DNA from: Endomychus coccineus
Taxonomy: Eukaryota; Arthropoda; Insecta; Coleoptera; Endomychidae
Assembly: GCA_958510875.1 (NCBI GenBank)
Contig: OY294070.1
Span: 21,319,631-21,383,630, forward strand
DNA length: 64,000 nucleotides
Reading direction: 5' to 3'
Below, one piece after another: positions 11,590 to 21,060 of this stretch. The position numbers were made by a program, and so were the translations under genes. A model generated the notes under the pieces. The model was given only the letters and a program-made list of their open reading frames with translations, was not told where the DNA came from and searched no databases. The stretch's first letter is position 1, and every line of letters begins with the position of its first letter.

Positions 11590-12345
11590 TTGCGATTACA
11601 CGCTGAAAAATACATATTTTGACTCAAAACGAAATGCATTTTGTAGATTTTGACAAATATCACCTAAAATAACCATCAAATCACATTTTGCTATTGATAC
11701 CAAATTTTGGCGAAACTGAAAATTTTTGACCTCGGAAAATTGGAGAAATTTTGTGGTAAAATTTTTTGAAGAAAACCAAATTGGAGATACCATCTCTCTA
11801 ATACGCGTATTTTGAGCTATTGCAGATCAATTTTGATTTAGTAGAAGTCTAGATATTCATTTAAACCTGCTTGGGCCTGTAGTGGGGCCAATGTTAGGTC
11901 CATCGCAAAAATTCAAAATTCAAAGGAAAGTAAATGACTTTCTCTATCTAAATTCAAAAGTGTGACCTCTTAGTCACATAAAAAATGATAGTTTGCATGA
12001 TATTGTTTTTTTTTTGACTCGCTCTAGATTTTTTTCAATAATTGTTAGGAGGTCACACTTTTGGATTCAAATAGAGAAACTACTTTTGTTTTTTTAAGTT
12101 GGGTACAAAAATTGGGCCCGCTATAGGCTCAAACACGTTTACATGGATATCTAGACTTCTACTGAAGCAAAATTGATTTACGATAGCCCAAAATAGCTCT
12201 TACAGAATCTCGAATTTTTTTTTTTCGAATATTCCAACCTCAAAATTTCTCCAATTTTCCGAAGTCAAAATTCGGCATTTATAGCGAAATTTGATTTGAT
12301 TGTTATTTTCGCGACAACAAAAATCTAGTGAGAAGTACAATAAAA
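11590..12345. repeat. Foldback (inverted-repeat) element, ~0.75 kb
   Basis: Left-arm words (AATACGCGTATTTTGAGC-like block, CTAGATATTCATTTAAAC, GGTCCATCGCAAAAAT, CTTTCTCTATCTAAATTC, AAAAGTGTGACCTC) return in reverse complement on the right (GAGGTCACACTTTTGG, AATAGAGAAACTAC, AATTGGGCCCG, ATGGATATCTAGACTTCTAC). The arms are about 300-370 bp and meet across a ~70-bp spacer near 11975-12045. Single-arm relatives lie at 2685-2895 and 9360-9620. No open frame is seen, so it is a non-autonomous foldback element of unknown class. Confidence 0.6.
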
Positions 12346-12741
12346 TGCCAACTGTCCACGCAAACAAAATGTTTTAACGAGTGACTACTCTGTATATACT
12401 GTTATTGATAACATGTATAAGTGTTACAATAAATCGTGAAATCCACTATGGTATAGTTAATTCATGCCGATTCAATTATCACCACCTTCAACCCTCAAGA
12501 ACCTGGCTCTCTCATGGCGATCCTGGACGATTTCTGATAGACACTGATGCAAATACTGGTATGGATTGTCATGTAAAGATATGTGGTATGCACAACTGAC
12601 CATGAGATGATTCAGAGTTCTTGCTGTTGGTAATTGGCATCATTTGGAAGGTTGAAATGATATCATGGTAGGTTACAGTGGTTTACTGGGTAACACATAC
12701 ATATGTACGTAACAACACTTTATACAGGCTGAGACTAATAC

Positions 12742-12754
12742 TTAATGAGTAACT
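12742..12754 (+). repeat. Target-site duplication, left copy
   Basis: TTAATGAGTAACT here is repeated exactly at 13025-13037, bracketing the inverted PLE-end element. Thirteen bases fits the longer, variable duplications made by Penelope-like elements. Confidence 0.7.
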
Positions 12755-12808
12755 ATACATAAAAATTCTCGGGAAATAGGTCACATTAACACTTTGTTTT
12801 ATATTTTC

Positions 12809-12850
12809 GTCTTTACGTACGTTTCGGTCTCACGACCATCATCAGAAGAC
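12809..12850 (-). ncRNA. Hammerhead ribozyme-like core, left arm
   Basis: On the minus strand the arm reads GUCUU-CUGAUGA-U-GGUC(GUGA)GACC-GAAA-CGUACG-UA-AAGAC. Helix I is five perfect pairs (GUCUU/AAGAC), helix II is four pairs capped by a GNRA-type GUGA loop, and the cleavage triplet is GUA. Helix III is a self-complementary CGUACG with almost no loop, as in PLE hammerheads thought to work as dimers. One extra U lies between the CUGAUGA box and helix II. Confidence 0.7.
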
Positions 12851-12900
12851 TCATTATAGCTATAATTAGTTTTAGTAAACCCCCTTTTTAGACATAGTGA

Positions 12901-12942
12901 GTCTTCTGATGATGGTCGTGAGACCGAAACGTACGTAAAGAC
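12901..12942 (+). ncRNA. Hammerhead ribozyme-like core, right arm
   Basis: This is the exact mirror of the left-arm motif, on the plus strand. CTGATGA is at 12906-12912, helix II pairs 914-917 with 922-925, GAAA is at 12926-12929, the CGTACG palindrome is 12930-12935, predicted cleavage follows A12937, and helix I pairs 12901-12905 with 12938-12942. All core bases required for cleavage appear present; the bulged U at 12913 is the only deviation. Confidence 0.7.
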
Positions 12943-13024
12943 GAAAATATAAAACAAAGTGTTAATGTGACCTATTTCCCGAGAATTTTTATGTATAATT
13001 CATACTGGGTCAAGAATCTTATTA

Positions 13025-13037
13025 TTAATGAGTAACT
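13025..13037 (+). repeat. Target-site duplication, right copy
   Basis: Exact copy of the 13 bases at 12742-12754; it sets the right boundary of the inverted PLE-end element. Confidence 0.7.
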
Positions 13038-13039
13038 TA

Positions 13040-13670
13040 ATGAATGATCTAGAAATCTATTAATACCTCCTCTCAAAGGAACGTTTTATGTTCATAAGAT
13101 GTTCTAAACATCGTTTAGTCGATGCGAAGGTTGATCCGGACGCTCGACCGACTTTTTCTTGATTCATTCTTGCCGTCCTAAGCATTCCTTACATTATGTA
13201 TAATATCAGTATGACTGTTTACCTTGGATTACTAGGCTAGAACATCGGATATTATTAAGTAAAATAGAGATCTTGGATTCACCTGATCTAGAAATTATGG
13301 AAGATAACTCGTTCATCATTAGTAATTGTAATTGGGACTCACTCTCCACTGGGTCGCCAGCCGCTCCGGAATAAGAAAAAATTGAATAGCTGATGAGATT
13401 GCAAAACTAGGAGCTGAACTCCTAATAAGTCCTGAAGTAGATTGCTTCGTGATAAATTTCCTTTCGAATTCCGAATTCTTACCTGCAATAAAAGTGAGAG
13501 AGTTTAGATTAGATTAGATTCAGCATTTTTAGTATTATGATAGAACAATGAAGAGAAATTTCAACATCCTAGGCTAAAACTGAATACAGGATCTGTAATT
13601 CGAGCGGGAATTTGTTGAAGCTGCTGTAAATATGAATGTTTCTGGTGTTTTCCGTGAAATAAGTAATGCT
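13040..13670. other. No gene recognised
   Basis: No coding similarity seen. A short (AGATT)3-like run lies near 13505-13520. Confidence 0.45.
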
Positions 13671-13674
13671 ATCA

Positions 13675-13765
13675 ACATTTTCGTTACCAATACAGGTGCC
13701 CAGACTGTAAACCGCATCAGGGGGTTTATAGTTGCATTCAATTTGTAACTAGAATAGTTATCTCA
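13675..13765 (-). repeat. Inverted stray copy of the 6.3-9.1 kb array unit
   Basis: ACCAATACAGGTGCCCAGAC then TGTAAACCGCATCAG and AACTAGAATAGTTA are the reverse complement of the core of the array units at 6.4-8.9 kb. Only about 90 bp is retained. Confidence 0.7.
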
Positions 13766-14734
13766 ATTAATTATTCATAGATAACGTAAAGCATCTGCTG
13801 GGTTAGACTCCTCAAGTTACTGCCTTAGGGGAAAGTTAAGTTAAGGTTATAAAACCCAAGTCGAAATGATAACAGTTCAACTATATTTTAGAATGTTTGG
13901 TTGTTCCTTGTTTTTGATGAATATTTGTTAGTAAAATTAAGTCAGTTAAAATATTATATTTAGTGACATTTGAAGGTATAACGGCGAAGTCAAATTTTAA
14001 ATTCAAGTTAGTCAATAGTCGAGTCAAATAGGTATTAAAACAGGCCGACTTACGAAAACCGTTAGATATGGACCGATTTTGATGAAACAAAGCGCATTCG
14101 ATTTTGGATGACGTCTAGAAAAAAGCTTACCAGTTAGTTTTTTGTGTAAATTTGTTATTAATTTTTTAAACAAAAAATTGACCAATTTTCTGGCTAATTA
14201 TTGGGAAAATTTAGTCAGGGGGTTTTCGGGGTCGCTGATTACGATTCTGATGTCAGATTGTCCAAAATCGAACTCCTCAGCTGGTAATTGGCAGGTTTAA
14301 TTGGACAAAATTGACCATTTCTAAAATTTCATCAAAACCAACCCGAAATCCTCAGTTAGGGGTTGTGGAGGTTGTTGTTTTATGTTAAATGTTTAGAAAT
14401 TTGTTAAAAGGGGGTCGTTACTAATTTAAATCAGAAACAAAATCGAATTCTGATTTTTTAATTTTTTAATTTGAAATAAATTCCCGCTCATCTAAAATTT
14501 TTTTCTATCTTCTCTACTCAGTCTTTTTATATTCCACACAGCATCTTTTACGTATACTATGGACATATACGTCCATTTAATATTTTGATCTTAAAATTGC
14601 TGTTATCATCCTAAGAAATTGAAAGAGAGTACACCTATAAATAAAACAACACATTTTTGAATAAATATTATTTCCATCACCTAAATTATTTAACTAAGCT
14701 TTGTATTTTCAAAATACAAACTTGTAAAAAGTGA

Positions 14735-15205
14735 AAAAAAACGCTAAAGAAGAAATTGTCGACTTATCGTCCTTACCACCAACACTGGATGCGTTTATGG
14801 AACATTTGAAAAGGGTTTATTTTCAAGTTCAAAGTTGAATGTTGGTGTATTAGTATTGAATCCAGAAGAGTGGGGATGTAAAAAAGTAGACGGAGTCTTA
14901 CATCCTATAAAATTGAACTTGGATCCAGTTCCTGAAGAGCTTTCAAATACAGTATAGTGCAAAAAGAAATGCGCGTCAAGCAGATGTGGATGTCGCAAAA
15001 AAAATATGAACTGTACTGTTGCTTGTGCAAATTGCATGGGAAATTGTAGTTACAATTTCAGTCTGATCAATCCACTTTTCACTCTGATGACGACGAAGAC
15101 GATGACGATGATGAAGTAGATAATACCAATGAAGAAGAAGGCATTGAAAATATTCAAACACGCAATGACAATTATTATGATTATGATAGTGACGATGGAG
15201 ATTGA
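14735..15205 (+). pseudogene. Cysteine-rich/acidic-tail protein remnant in the TIR element
   Basis: The + strand encodes, in order: a segment reading DLSSLPPTLDAFMEHLKRVY; then NPEEWGCKKVDGVLHPIKL and PVPEEL; an in-frame TAG at 14955; a cysteine cluster (C-x3-C-x5-C-x-C-x6-C-x3-C-x2-C-x3-C between 14958 and about 15048); and, after a frameshift, an acidic tail rich in Asp/Glu ending at TGA 15203-15205. I associate the W-G..P-x-L..C-x-C-x6-C pattern with uncharacterised arthropod proteins often linked to transposons, but cannot name a function. The cysteines suggest a metal-binding (CXC-like) domain. Stops and shifts show it is broken. Its position inside long inverted ends suggests it belonged to the element. 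Confidence 0.55.
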
Positions 15206-15290
15206 TTTTACTTGTACTTACTGAAATATGCATTTTGTAAATAATATTCAATTGATTAAAAATATTGTAAACATGTGTATATGCTGCCAA

Positions 15291-15960
15291 TTACCAGCTG
15301 AGGAGTTCGATTTTGGACAATTTGACTTCACAATCGTACTCAGCGACTCCGAAAACCCCCGAGTAATTTTTCCTGTCTATTTGCGATGAAATTAAGAAAA
15401 AGTGATCAATTTTGTCCAATTAAACTGGCCAATTACCAGCTAGGAAGATCGATTTTGGCCAATCAAACCTCATATTCGTAATCAGCGACTCCGCAAACCC
15501 CCGAGTAATTTTTCCTGTCTATTTGCGATGAAGTTAAGAAAAAGTGATCAATTTTGTCCAATTAAACTGGCCAATTACCAGCTGGGAAGATTGATTTTGG
15601 CCAATCAAACCTCATATTCGTAATCAGCGACTCCAAAAACCCCCGAGTAATTTTTCCTGTCTATTTGCGATGAAATTAAGAAAGAATGATCAATTTTGTC
15701 CAATTAAACTGGCCAATTACTAGCTGGGAAGATCGATTTTGGCCAATCTGAGTTCAGAATCGTATCAGCGACCTAAAAAACCCCCGAGTGATTTTTCCTG
15801 GCTATTTTTGATGAAATTAAAAAAAATGGTCGCTTTGTCCAATTAAAGTGACCAATTTCCAGCTGGGGAGTTCGATTTTGGCCAATCTGAGTTCAGAATC
15901 GTAATCAGCGACCCCGAAAACCCCCGACTAAATTTTCCCAATAATTAGCCAGAAAATTGG
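15291..15960 (+). repeat. 142-bp tandem repeat, about 4.7 units
   Basis: Units start at the TTACCAGCT-like word at 15291, 15433, 15575, 15717 and 15857, giving a 142, 142, 142, 140 spacing. Each holds GATTTTGG, a CAGCGACTCC-like block, ACCCCCGAGTAATTTTTCCTG and TTTTGTCCAATTAAA. The last unit runs into the right inverted end of the 2.1-kb element; one inverted unit forms part of the left end (about 14195-14315). Confidence 0.85.
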
Positions 15961-16117
15961 TCAATTTTTCGTTTAAAAAAATAATAACAAATGTACACAA
16001 AAAACTAAACGGTAAGCTTTTTTCTAGATGTCATCCCGAATCGAATGTACTTTGTTTCATCAAAATCGGTCCATATCTAACGATTTTCGTGATGAAATAC
16101 CTATTTGACTCGACTAT

Positions 16118-17800
16118 AAATTCTGTCAAGGTAAATATAAATTCATATAATTGGGATACTTTAGGATAATTGTTTTTTTTGTCTGGTGCATCCTGATTAG
16201 GAGCTTACCTGAGTCGTTCACTCTTTTAATAAATTTTCTTCTAAATAATAAATTACTGTAGATTTGTGTATATGATTATTGATTTCGATTCTAATTAATT
16301 GATAAATATTTTAAGTAATTTAATTGATTATGCCCTATTATTATTATGCTTATTATCTTATATTCCCATTTTATTAAATATATTTCATGTTTGTTATGAA
16401 TTGATAGTACCTGCATCTGCACCTTCATTGTTACCCAATTGTATAGCTTTGAGAAACTTGTGTGAATGCACTGCATTTATAGTACAAAGGAGTTTTAAGT
16501 GAAATTAGTTCTAGATTAATGAGTAAAAGTATTGAATAATTTAGCAAAAAGTTTACCAAGATAATAGTGAAAGGTTGAATTAATAAAGAGTGCTATTGAT
16601 GAAATTTAGATAAATAGATAAGAGAGAAAAGGAGGGAGATAAAGTTATTACAACAACCGTAAAAAAATTACATCAACTTGATTATTTCACGTATGAAATA
16701 TACTGTTGTCCTTCTCTTCTTGAAGTCAACTGCTTCTTGATGTCATTTTAATAGTTAGCGATCTGCAAAAATGTTCAGGAAAAGAATGCCTCTTGAACGA
16801 AAAGACCAAATTGTCAACCGCGTATTTCTCCCCTTCAAACACACTTTATCTGCAATTTTCCACGTTAACCGATATGTCTGAACTGAAATGCGTAAATTCA
16901 TCGGAAAAACACCACGGAAGATTTCGTTATTGACGAATTCCACGCGAGGATTGTGTTGATTCCGAGTAAAAGGGTCAACCATTATATTGGAGTTCCAGCG
17001 ACATTTCCGGCATAGCTATAACATTGATTGTTGAACGCCAACAGATAATTCTTGACGTCTCTATCTCTGTCTCGGAATTCGGACGACAAAAGCAATCATC
17101 TTTCGAAGATGTTAAAAGCGTCTCGTATACTCTTTTGTTGGAAATCTGTAAGCAATAACGTTGTCTTTTCTTTTAATGAAAGCTCGCTAATAAATAGGTT
17201 CGGAGAACTCTTCCGATATTAGAAAAGCATTTCCTTTTAAGCTATTCACCTCGTGCGAACAATAACTTATTCGAAATACGTCCAGGCTAATTAATGGTAC
17301 AATGTGTTCAGTAGCAAACATATTGAGAAAACACAAATTCAATCTGAATCTTGAAGCATGATGATTGAGAAAATAATTGACACTTTCAAACAAATTTATT
17401 CTTATTTCAACAAAAGTTGTCTTACCAACACAACGACATAGCTGCAAAACGGTTCTAGGTAAGTCCTTCCAAAACAAATCTTCAAAAACAATTCCCCGAA
17501 AGCAGTTCTTCGAAAACCAATCCTTGTAGGCTCTTCTTCTCAGGTAAGTATTAATTCTAATGTATGGAGATACCTGTATTAATGAGAAGTAGATTATCTA
17601 CCCCGATGACAATGTGCAATTACTCAATTTAATTGCTTTGCATATTAAAGGTGATTAGAAATCACCACTTTGCTTCGAATTTTTGGAAAGTACAGGTTGG
17701 AAATAATAAAAGGTGACAATCAATAGCAGTAGGATTACCTACCCCTGCGACAATGACTAATTTAATGCCGGATAGACATATGGAAGGGTCATTCCAAGGC
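16118..17800. other. No gene recognised
   Basis: Several short open frames occur on both strands (for example 16755-16982 and 17187-17477 on the minus strand), but none shows a family motif, a zinc finger or clear protein-like conservation. The sequence near 17000-17200 is less AT-rich than its surroundings. I cannot assign it. Confidence 0.4.
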
Positions 17801-17855
17801 TTTTTCCTCTCTTAATTTCCCTGGGAAAGACACCGTTGACATCGATAAGCTGAAA

Positions 17856-18890
17856 ATGGAGTTTGTATTAAGCAAAGAAGGCAATCCGAAATTGATGCTA
17901 GACGGATACTCATTTGTAAAGGGCAAACATGGGATACAAGGAGCAATTTGAAACCAGGAAGATGAGTTGCAGAGGTCAAGCTAATACCGACGGACAGTTA
18001 TAGAAGGAAACTGAAGTTAATCACACTGCAAACGCTGCAAGTGTAGAGGTATCAAAACTAATGGAGCTCATACGAGCCTCAGCAGGCACTTCAAGGGATA
18101 CTCCGCACTATATTGTGTCTTCATTGTCTGGCACAGTCAGCAGCAGTTGTGCAGGACAAATTCCATCGGTTAGTTGCATGAAGAGAACAATAAGGAACGA
18201 TGCTGAAGCAGTTTTGCCTCAATCACGAACGGCCATAATTCTACTCGAGTTATATGAGCAAACGATGGAAGGCGAAGATTTTTTGATGCATGACTCAGAA
18301 CGTACTGAAGACCAAATATTGATTTTTGCAACTGCACAGTCCCTAAGATTAATGGAACGGTGTACCAACTGGTTTATGAATGGATCCTTCAAAATGGTAT
18401 CACATCTGTTCGCCCAATTATATACAGTTATTGGATTGCTGGAAAACATTTCAATTCCCCTGATCTATGGACTATTGCTGGAAAAGACTGAACAATCTTA
18501 GCCAAGAGTTATACAACAGATAATGGAAATATGTCCGAATACCAGACCCTCCAGCATAATGATTGACTTTGAAAGAGCAGCATTCAAGGCATCGACTACA
18601 AACCTTCCGGAAATTCGGGTCCGTGGATGCTTCTTTAATTTATGTCAGTGTCTCTACAGAAAACTACAGCAGGAGATTTGCTCAAAGTAAATTAGTCAAT
18701 GGTATAGTATGCAAGAAGAGGCTATACGTCAAACTGCTCGTCATATTGAGAGAACTCTTTGTAAATCATCATATCGTGAAATGGTGAAATTATTTGGCCG
18801 TCTAGATCTACTGATTTTCCGGCACTTGACTTTTCTTTGAAGCTTCCACAATTGCAACTGCAACTGTTGGAGGTACTAGGGCATTTTACG
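17856..18890 (+). pseudogene. FLYWCH-MULE (Mutator-like) transposase remnant
   Basis: From 17856 the frame reads FVLSKEGNPKLMLDGYSFVK, the first half of a FLYWCH zinc finger, followed in a shifted frame by CRGQANTDGQL, the C-x-GR..T end of the same finger. The 146-residue stretch 18061-18501 then carries LMERCTNWFMNGSFKMVSHLFAQLYTVIGLL, IPLIYGLL and EKTE, which match the start of the MULE transposase domain (D-G-T-F..P..Q-L-Y); here Asp is replaced by Asn in NGS. After a stop, about 18590-18780 reads NLPEIRVRGCFFNLCQCLYRK.., the next MULE block. Such FLYWCH-MULE proteins are transposases of insect Mutator-type elements. Stops, a frameshift and the Asp loss mark it as dead. Terminal repeats were not found. 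Confidence 0.75.
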
Positions 18891-18959
18891 GCGAGGAGAT
18901 GTTGTTCGACTTAGACTACACGAGAATGCAGATCGTAATAATGCCCAACTATTGAGCTT

Positions 18960-20370
18960 TATTAACTAACATGTGAAAATCCAGAAAAATCTTTGTTTTA
19001 GGCCTAAAGCAAAATACCATAACTCCCTAGGTCATATTGGTTTTTTTGAATTTCGACTAAAAAATCATTCTAGACCCCAAAATCCCCATTTACAAATTTT
19101 GAAAAGAATCGCACCATAACGACAAAACTTGTCCCCCTATCTTCTGAATTTTGATTATAAAATCATGATCTCCGACTCCAAAAACCCCCATATACCAATA
19201 ATTGTGAATAGAATCGGACCATAATCACAAAACTCGTCAATCATATGTTAAATTTTAGCTATAACATCATGATCTACGACATCAAAAAACTCCATATATC
19301 AATTCTGAATAGAATCTGAGCATAATCACAAAACTCAATCGCCATATTGGAGCTGCCATATCGATTTTTTGAATTCTGACTAAGAAATCATGATCCCTTA
19401 TACCAAAACCACCATACGCAAATTTTGAAAAGACGAATGAGCTTTGTAGTTATGGTGCGATAGCCAGAAAACTCGTTCGCCATCTTTTGAATTATAAAAT
19501 CATGATCCTTAACCCCAAACACCTCCATGTACAAATTTTGAATAGAATCTGATCATAATCGCAAGTCTCGTTTGCCATATTGAAGCTTTCATATCAATTT
19601 TTTGAATTTTGACTAAAATCATGATTTTTTAGTTAACATTCAGAAAATCGAAATAGCAGCTCCAATATGGGAAACGAGATCTATGACTAAAAAAATCATG
19701 ATCCCACAAAACCCAACGTACCTATTTTGAAAAGAATCGCACCATAACCACAAATCTAGTCCGCCATCTTTTGAATTTCGACTATAAAATCATAATCTCC
19801 GACCCTGGAAACCCCCATTTACCAATTTTGAATAGCAACGGTCCGTAATCACGAAACTCGTTTGCCATATTGGAGCTGTCATATAATAATTTTTTAGTTA
19901 GAATCCAATAAATCGATATGACAGCTTCAATATGGCAAACGAGATTTATAATTATGGTCCGATTAAAGCTGCCACATCGATTTTTTGAATCTTGACTGGA
20001 GATTCCTGATCCCGAAAAACCCCCACATACCAATTTTGAAAAAGATCGCACCATAACCACAAATCTAGTACGGCATCTTTTGAATTTTGACTGTACAATC
20101 ATGATCTCCGACGCTAAAAAACAACATCTACCAATTTTGAATAGCAACGGTCCGTAATCACAAAACTCGTTTGCCATATTGGAGCTTTCATATTTTTAGA
20201 ATTTTGACTATCGTTTTCTATTCAAAATTCAAAAAATCGATATGATATGGTCCGATTAAAGCTGCCATATCGATTTTACTTATTTTGACTGAGAAATCAT
20301 GATCCACGATTCCAAAGAACACCAAATACCAATTTTGAATAGAATCTGATCGTAACCACAAAACTCATTC
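18960..20370. repeat. Degenerate ~105-120-bp repeat array
   Basis: The words ATCATGATC, CCGACTCCAAAAACCCCC, CCAATTTTGAATAGAATC, ACCATAATCACAAAACTCG, TTGCCATATTGGAGCTGCC and ATATCGATTTTTTGAATTTT recur in this order about a dozen times, with spacing near 105-120 bp. A few sub-blocks are inverted (AATCGATATGACAGCTTC). The left edge (AAAATCTTTGTTTTAGGCC, ACCATAACT) also resembles part of the 6.3-9.1 kb units, so the two arrays may be related. No coding content. Confidence 0.75.
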
Positions 20371-20424
20371 GTCATCTTGTTTGTTCTTCTATAAAAATGT
20401 CATAATACATTGTCACACGAATGA

Positions 20425-21060
20425 TCGTCATCAACATCATTTCAGGGGAGGGGGCTATCCTATTCTAGCAGGTTTTTGGACTGCTAGAAACCCAGAATAT
20501 TGTTAGTGCTGGCTTCCGTAAGTTCATCTGGGAGCAGTTTTGTGTCTCCGAAGTGTCGGTGCCTGAGGGATGCTAATGCTGGGCCTTCCAACAGGATGTG
20601 AGAGGCAGTTTCTTCCGCCTCTCTGCATTTCCTACATATTGGGTCATCTGTGATATCCATAGTGTGGAGATGTTCCCTAAGACGACAATGACCGGTTATG
20701 ATTTCAGTCTCTTCTGTTTGTAGGATAGAGTTTCTTTGAGAGCCTAGGCACAAATTCTTTGATAAAGAGTTTGGCCTGCCTCATGCGTGGTGATTCTTAC
20801 CACGGTTTAGATCATTCTTCATTGAGTTGGCCCAGAAGGGCGAGACCCACCCCCGCAGTTTGATAAAGCGACCATTGGCTCCGGCCCGACAGGGGCGCTG
20901 GACGACCCTCGTCTGGCCAATGACTCAGCCATTTCGTTTCCTACAACTCCACTGTGTCAAGGGACCCAGATGAATGGAACTTTATTTCTCCTGGCCTGTA
21001 TCTCTGTATTCTTTGACAAGCCTCAATGTGACGCGAATGATGATGACCTGCCAAATCGAA
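20425..21060 (-). pseudogene. RNase H-type non-LTR element, RNase H and C-terminal finger
   Basis: On the minus strand, about 21000-20800 encodes PFIWVP[stop]HSGVVGNEMAESLARRG, the last part of an RNase H domain; a TGA replaces the glycine of the PGH motif. The frame from 20753 downward gives DITDDPICRKCREAEETAS, then HILLEGPALASLR: the C-x2-C is kept but the last cysteine of the H-x4-C is Gly. This is the C-terminal region of an I/R1/LOA-type ORF2. A short TGA/CAT-rich stretch lies at its 3' end near 20425. A stop and loss of key residues make it inactive. Sister copies lie at 3.6, 23.6 and 54.3/57.3 kb. Confidence 0.8.

Larger units (their letters stand above)
12755..13024. mobile_element. 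Short Penelope-end element: perfect inverted repeat with two hammerheads
   Basis: A 270-bp insertion lies between exact 13-bp duplications. Its core is a 100-bp perfect inverted repeat (12754-12853 and 12898-12997) around a 44-bp spacer, followed on the right by ~27 bp (ATTCATACTGGGTCAAG). Each arm carries the CTGATGA...CGAAACGTACG signature of a hammerhead ribozyme. The same end sequence, in one orientation, occurs at 31920-32045 next to ACCCAGGTATGAATT. PLEs are known to carry hammerhead motifs in their terminal repeats. No RT or endonuclease is present, so this is either an end-only non-autonomous PLE or an extreme truncation. Identical arms suggest a recent event. Confidence 0.75.
14015..16117 (+). 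mobile_element. 2.1-kb element with ~300-bp inverted ends and internal repeats
   Basis: The left end (ATAGTCGAGTCAAATAGG at ~14016) is the reverse complement of the right end (CCTATTTGACTCGACTAT at ~16117). The match continues inward for roughly 300 bp through GATATGGACCGATTTTGATG, TCTAGAAAAAAGCTTACC, ATTGACCAATTTTCTGGC and GGGTCGCTGATTACGATTC. Between the ends are a coding remnant (cysteine-rich then acidic) and, on the right, a tandem array of 142-bp units whose sequence is part of the end itself. Long structured ends with one internal gene suggest a DNA transposon. The class and target-site duplication could not be fixed (a TAAATTC word occurs on both sides, which is weak). Confidence 0.65.

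Noticed and set aside
14976..15290. Histidine-rich minus-strand frame
   Set aside because: It is the antisense of the Asp/Glu-rich tail; the plus-strand reading has the cysteine pattern and a sensible stop.
15291..15960. Regular 142-bp repeats considered as a CRISPR array
   Set aside because: Head-to-tail tandem units without unique spacers, in eukaryotic transposon DNA.
18219..18449. Minus-strand 76-residue frame
   Set aside because: Antisense of the MULE transposase block, which matches the family on the plus strand.
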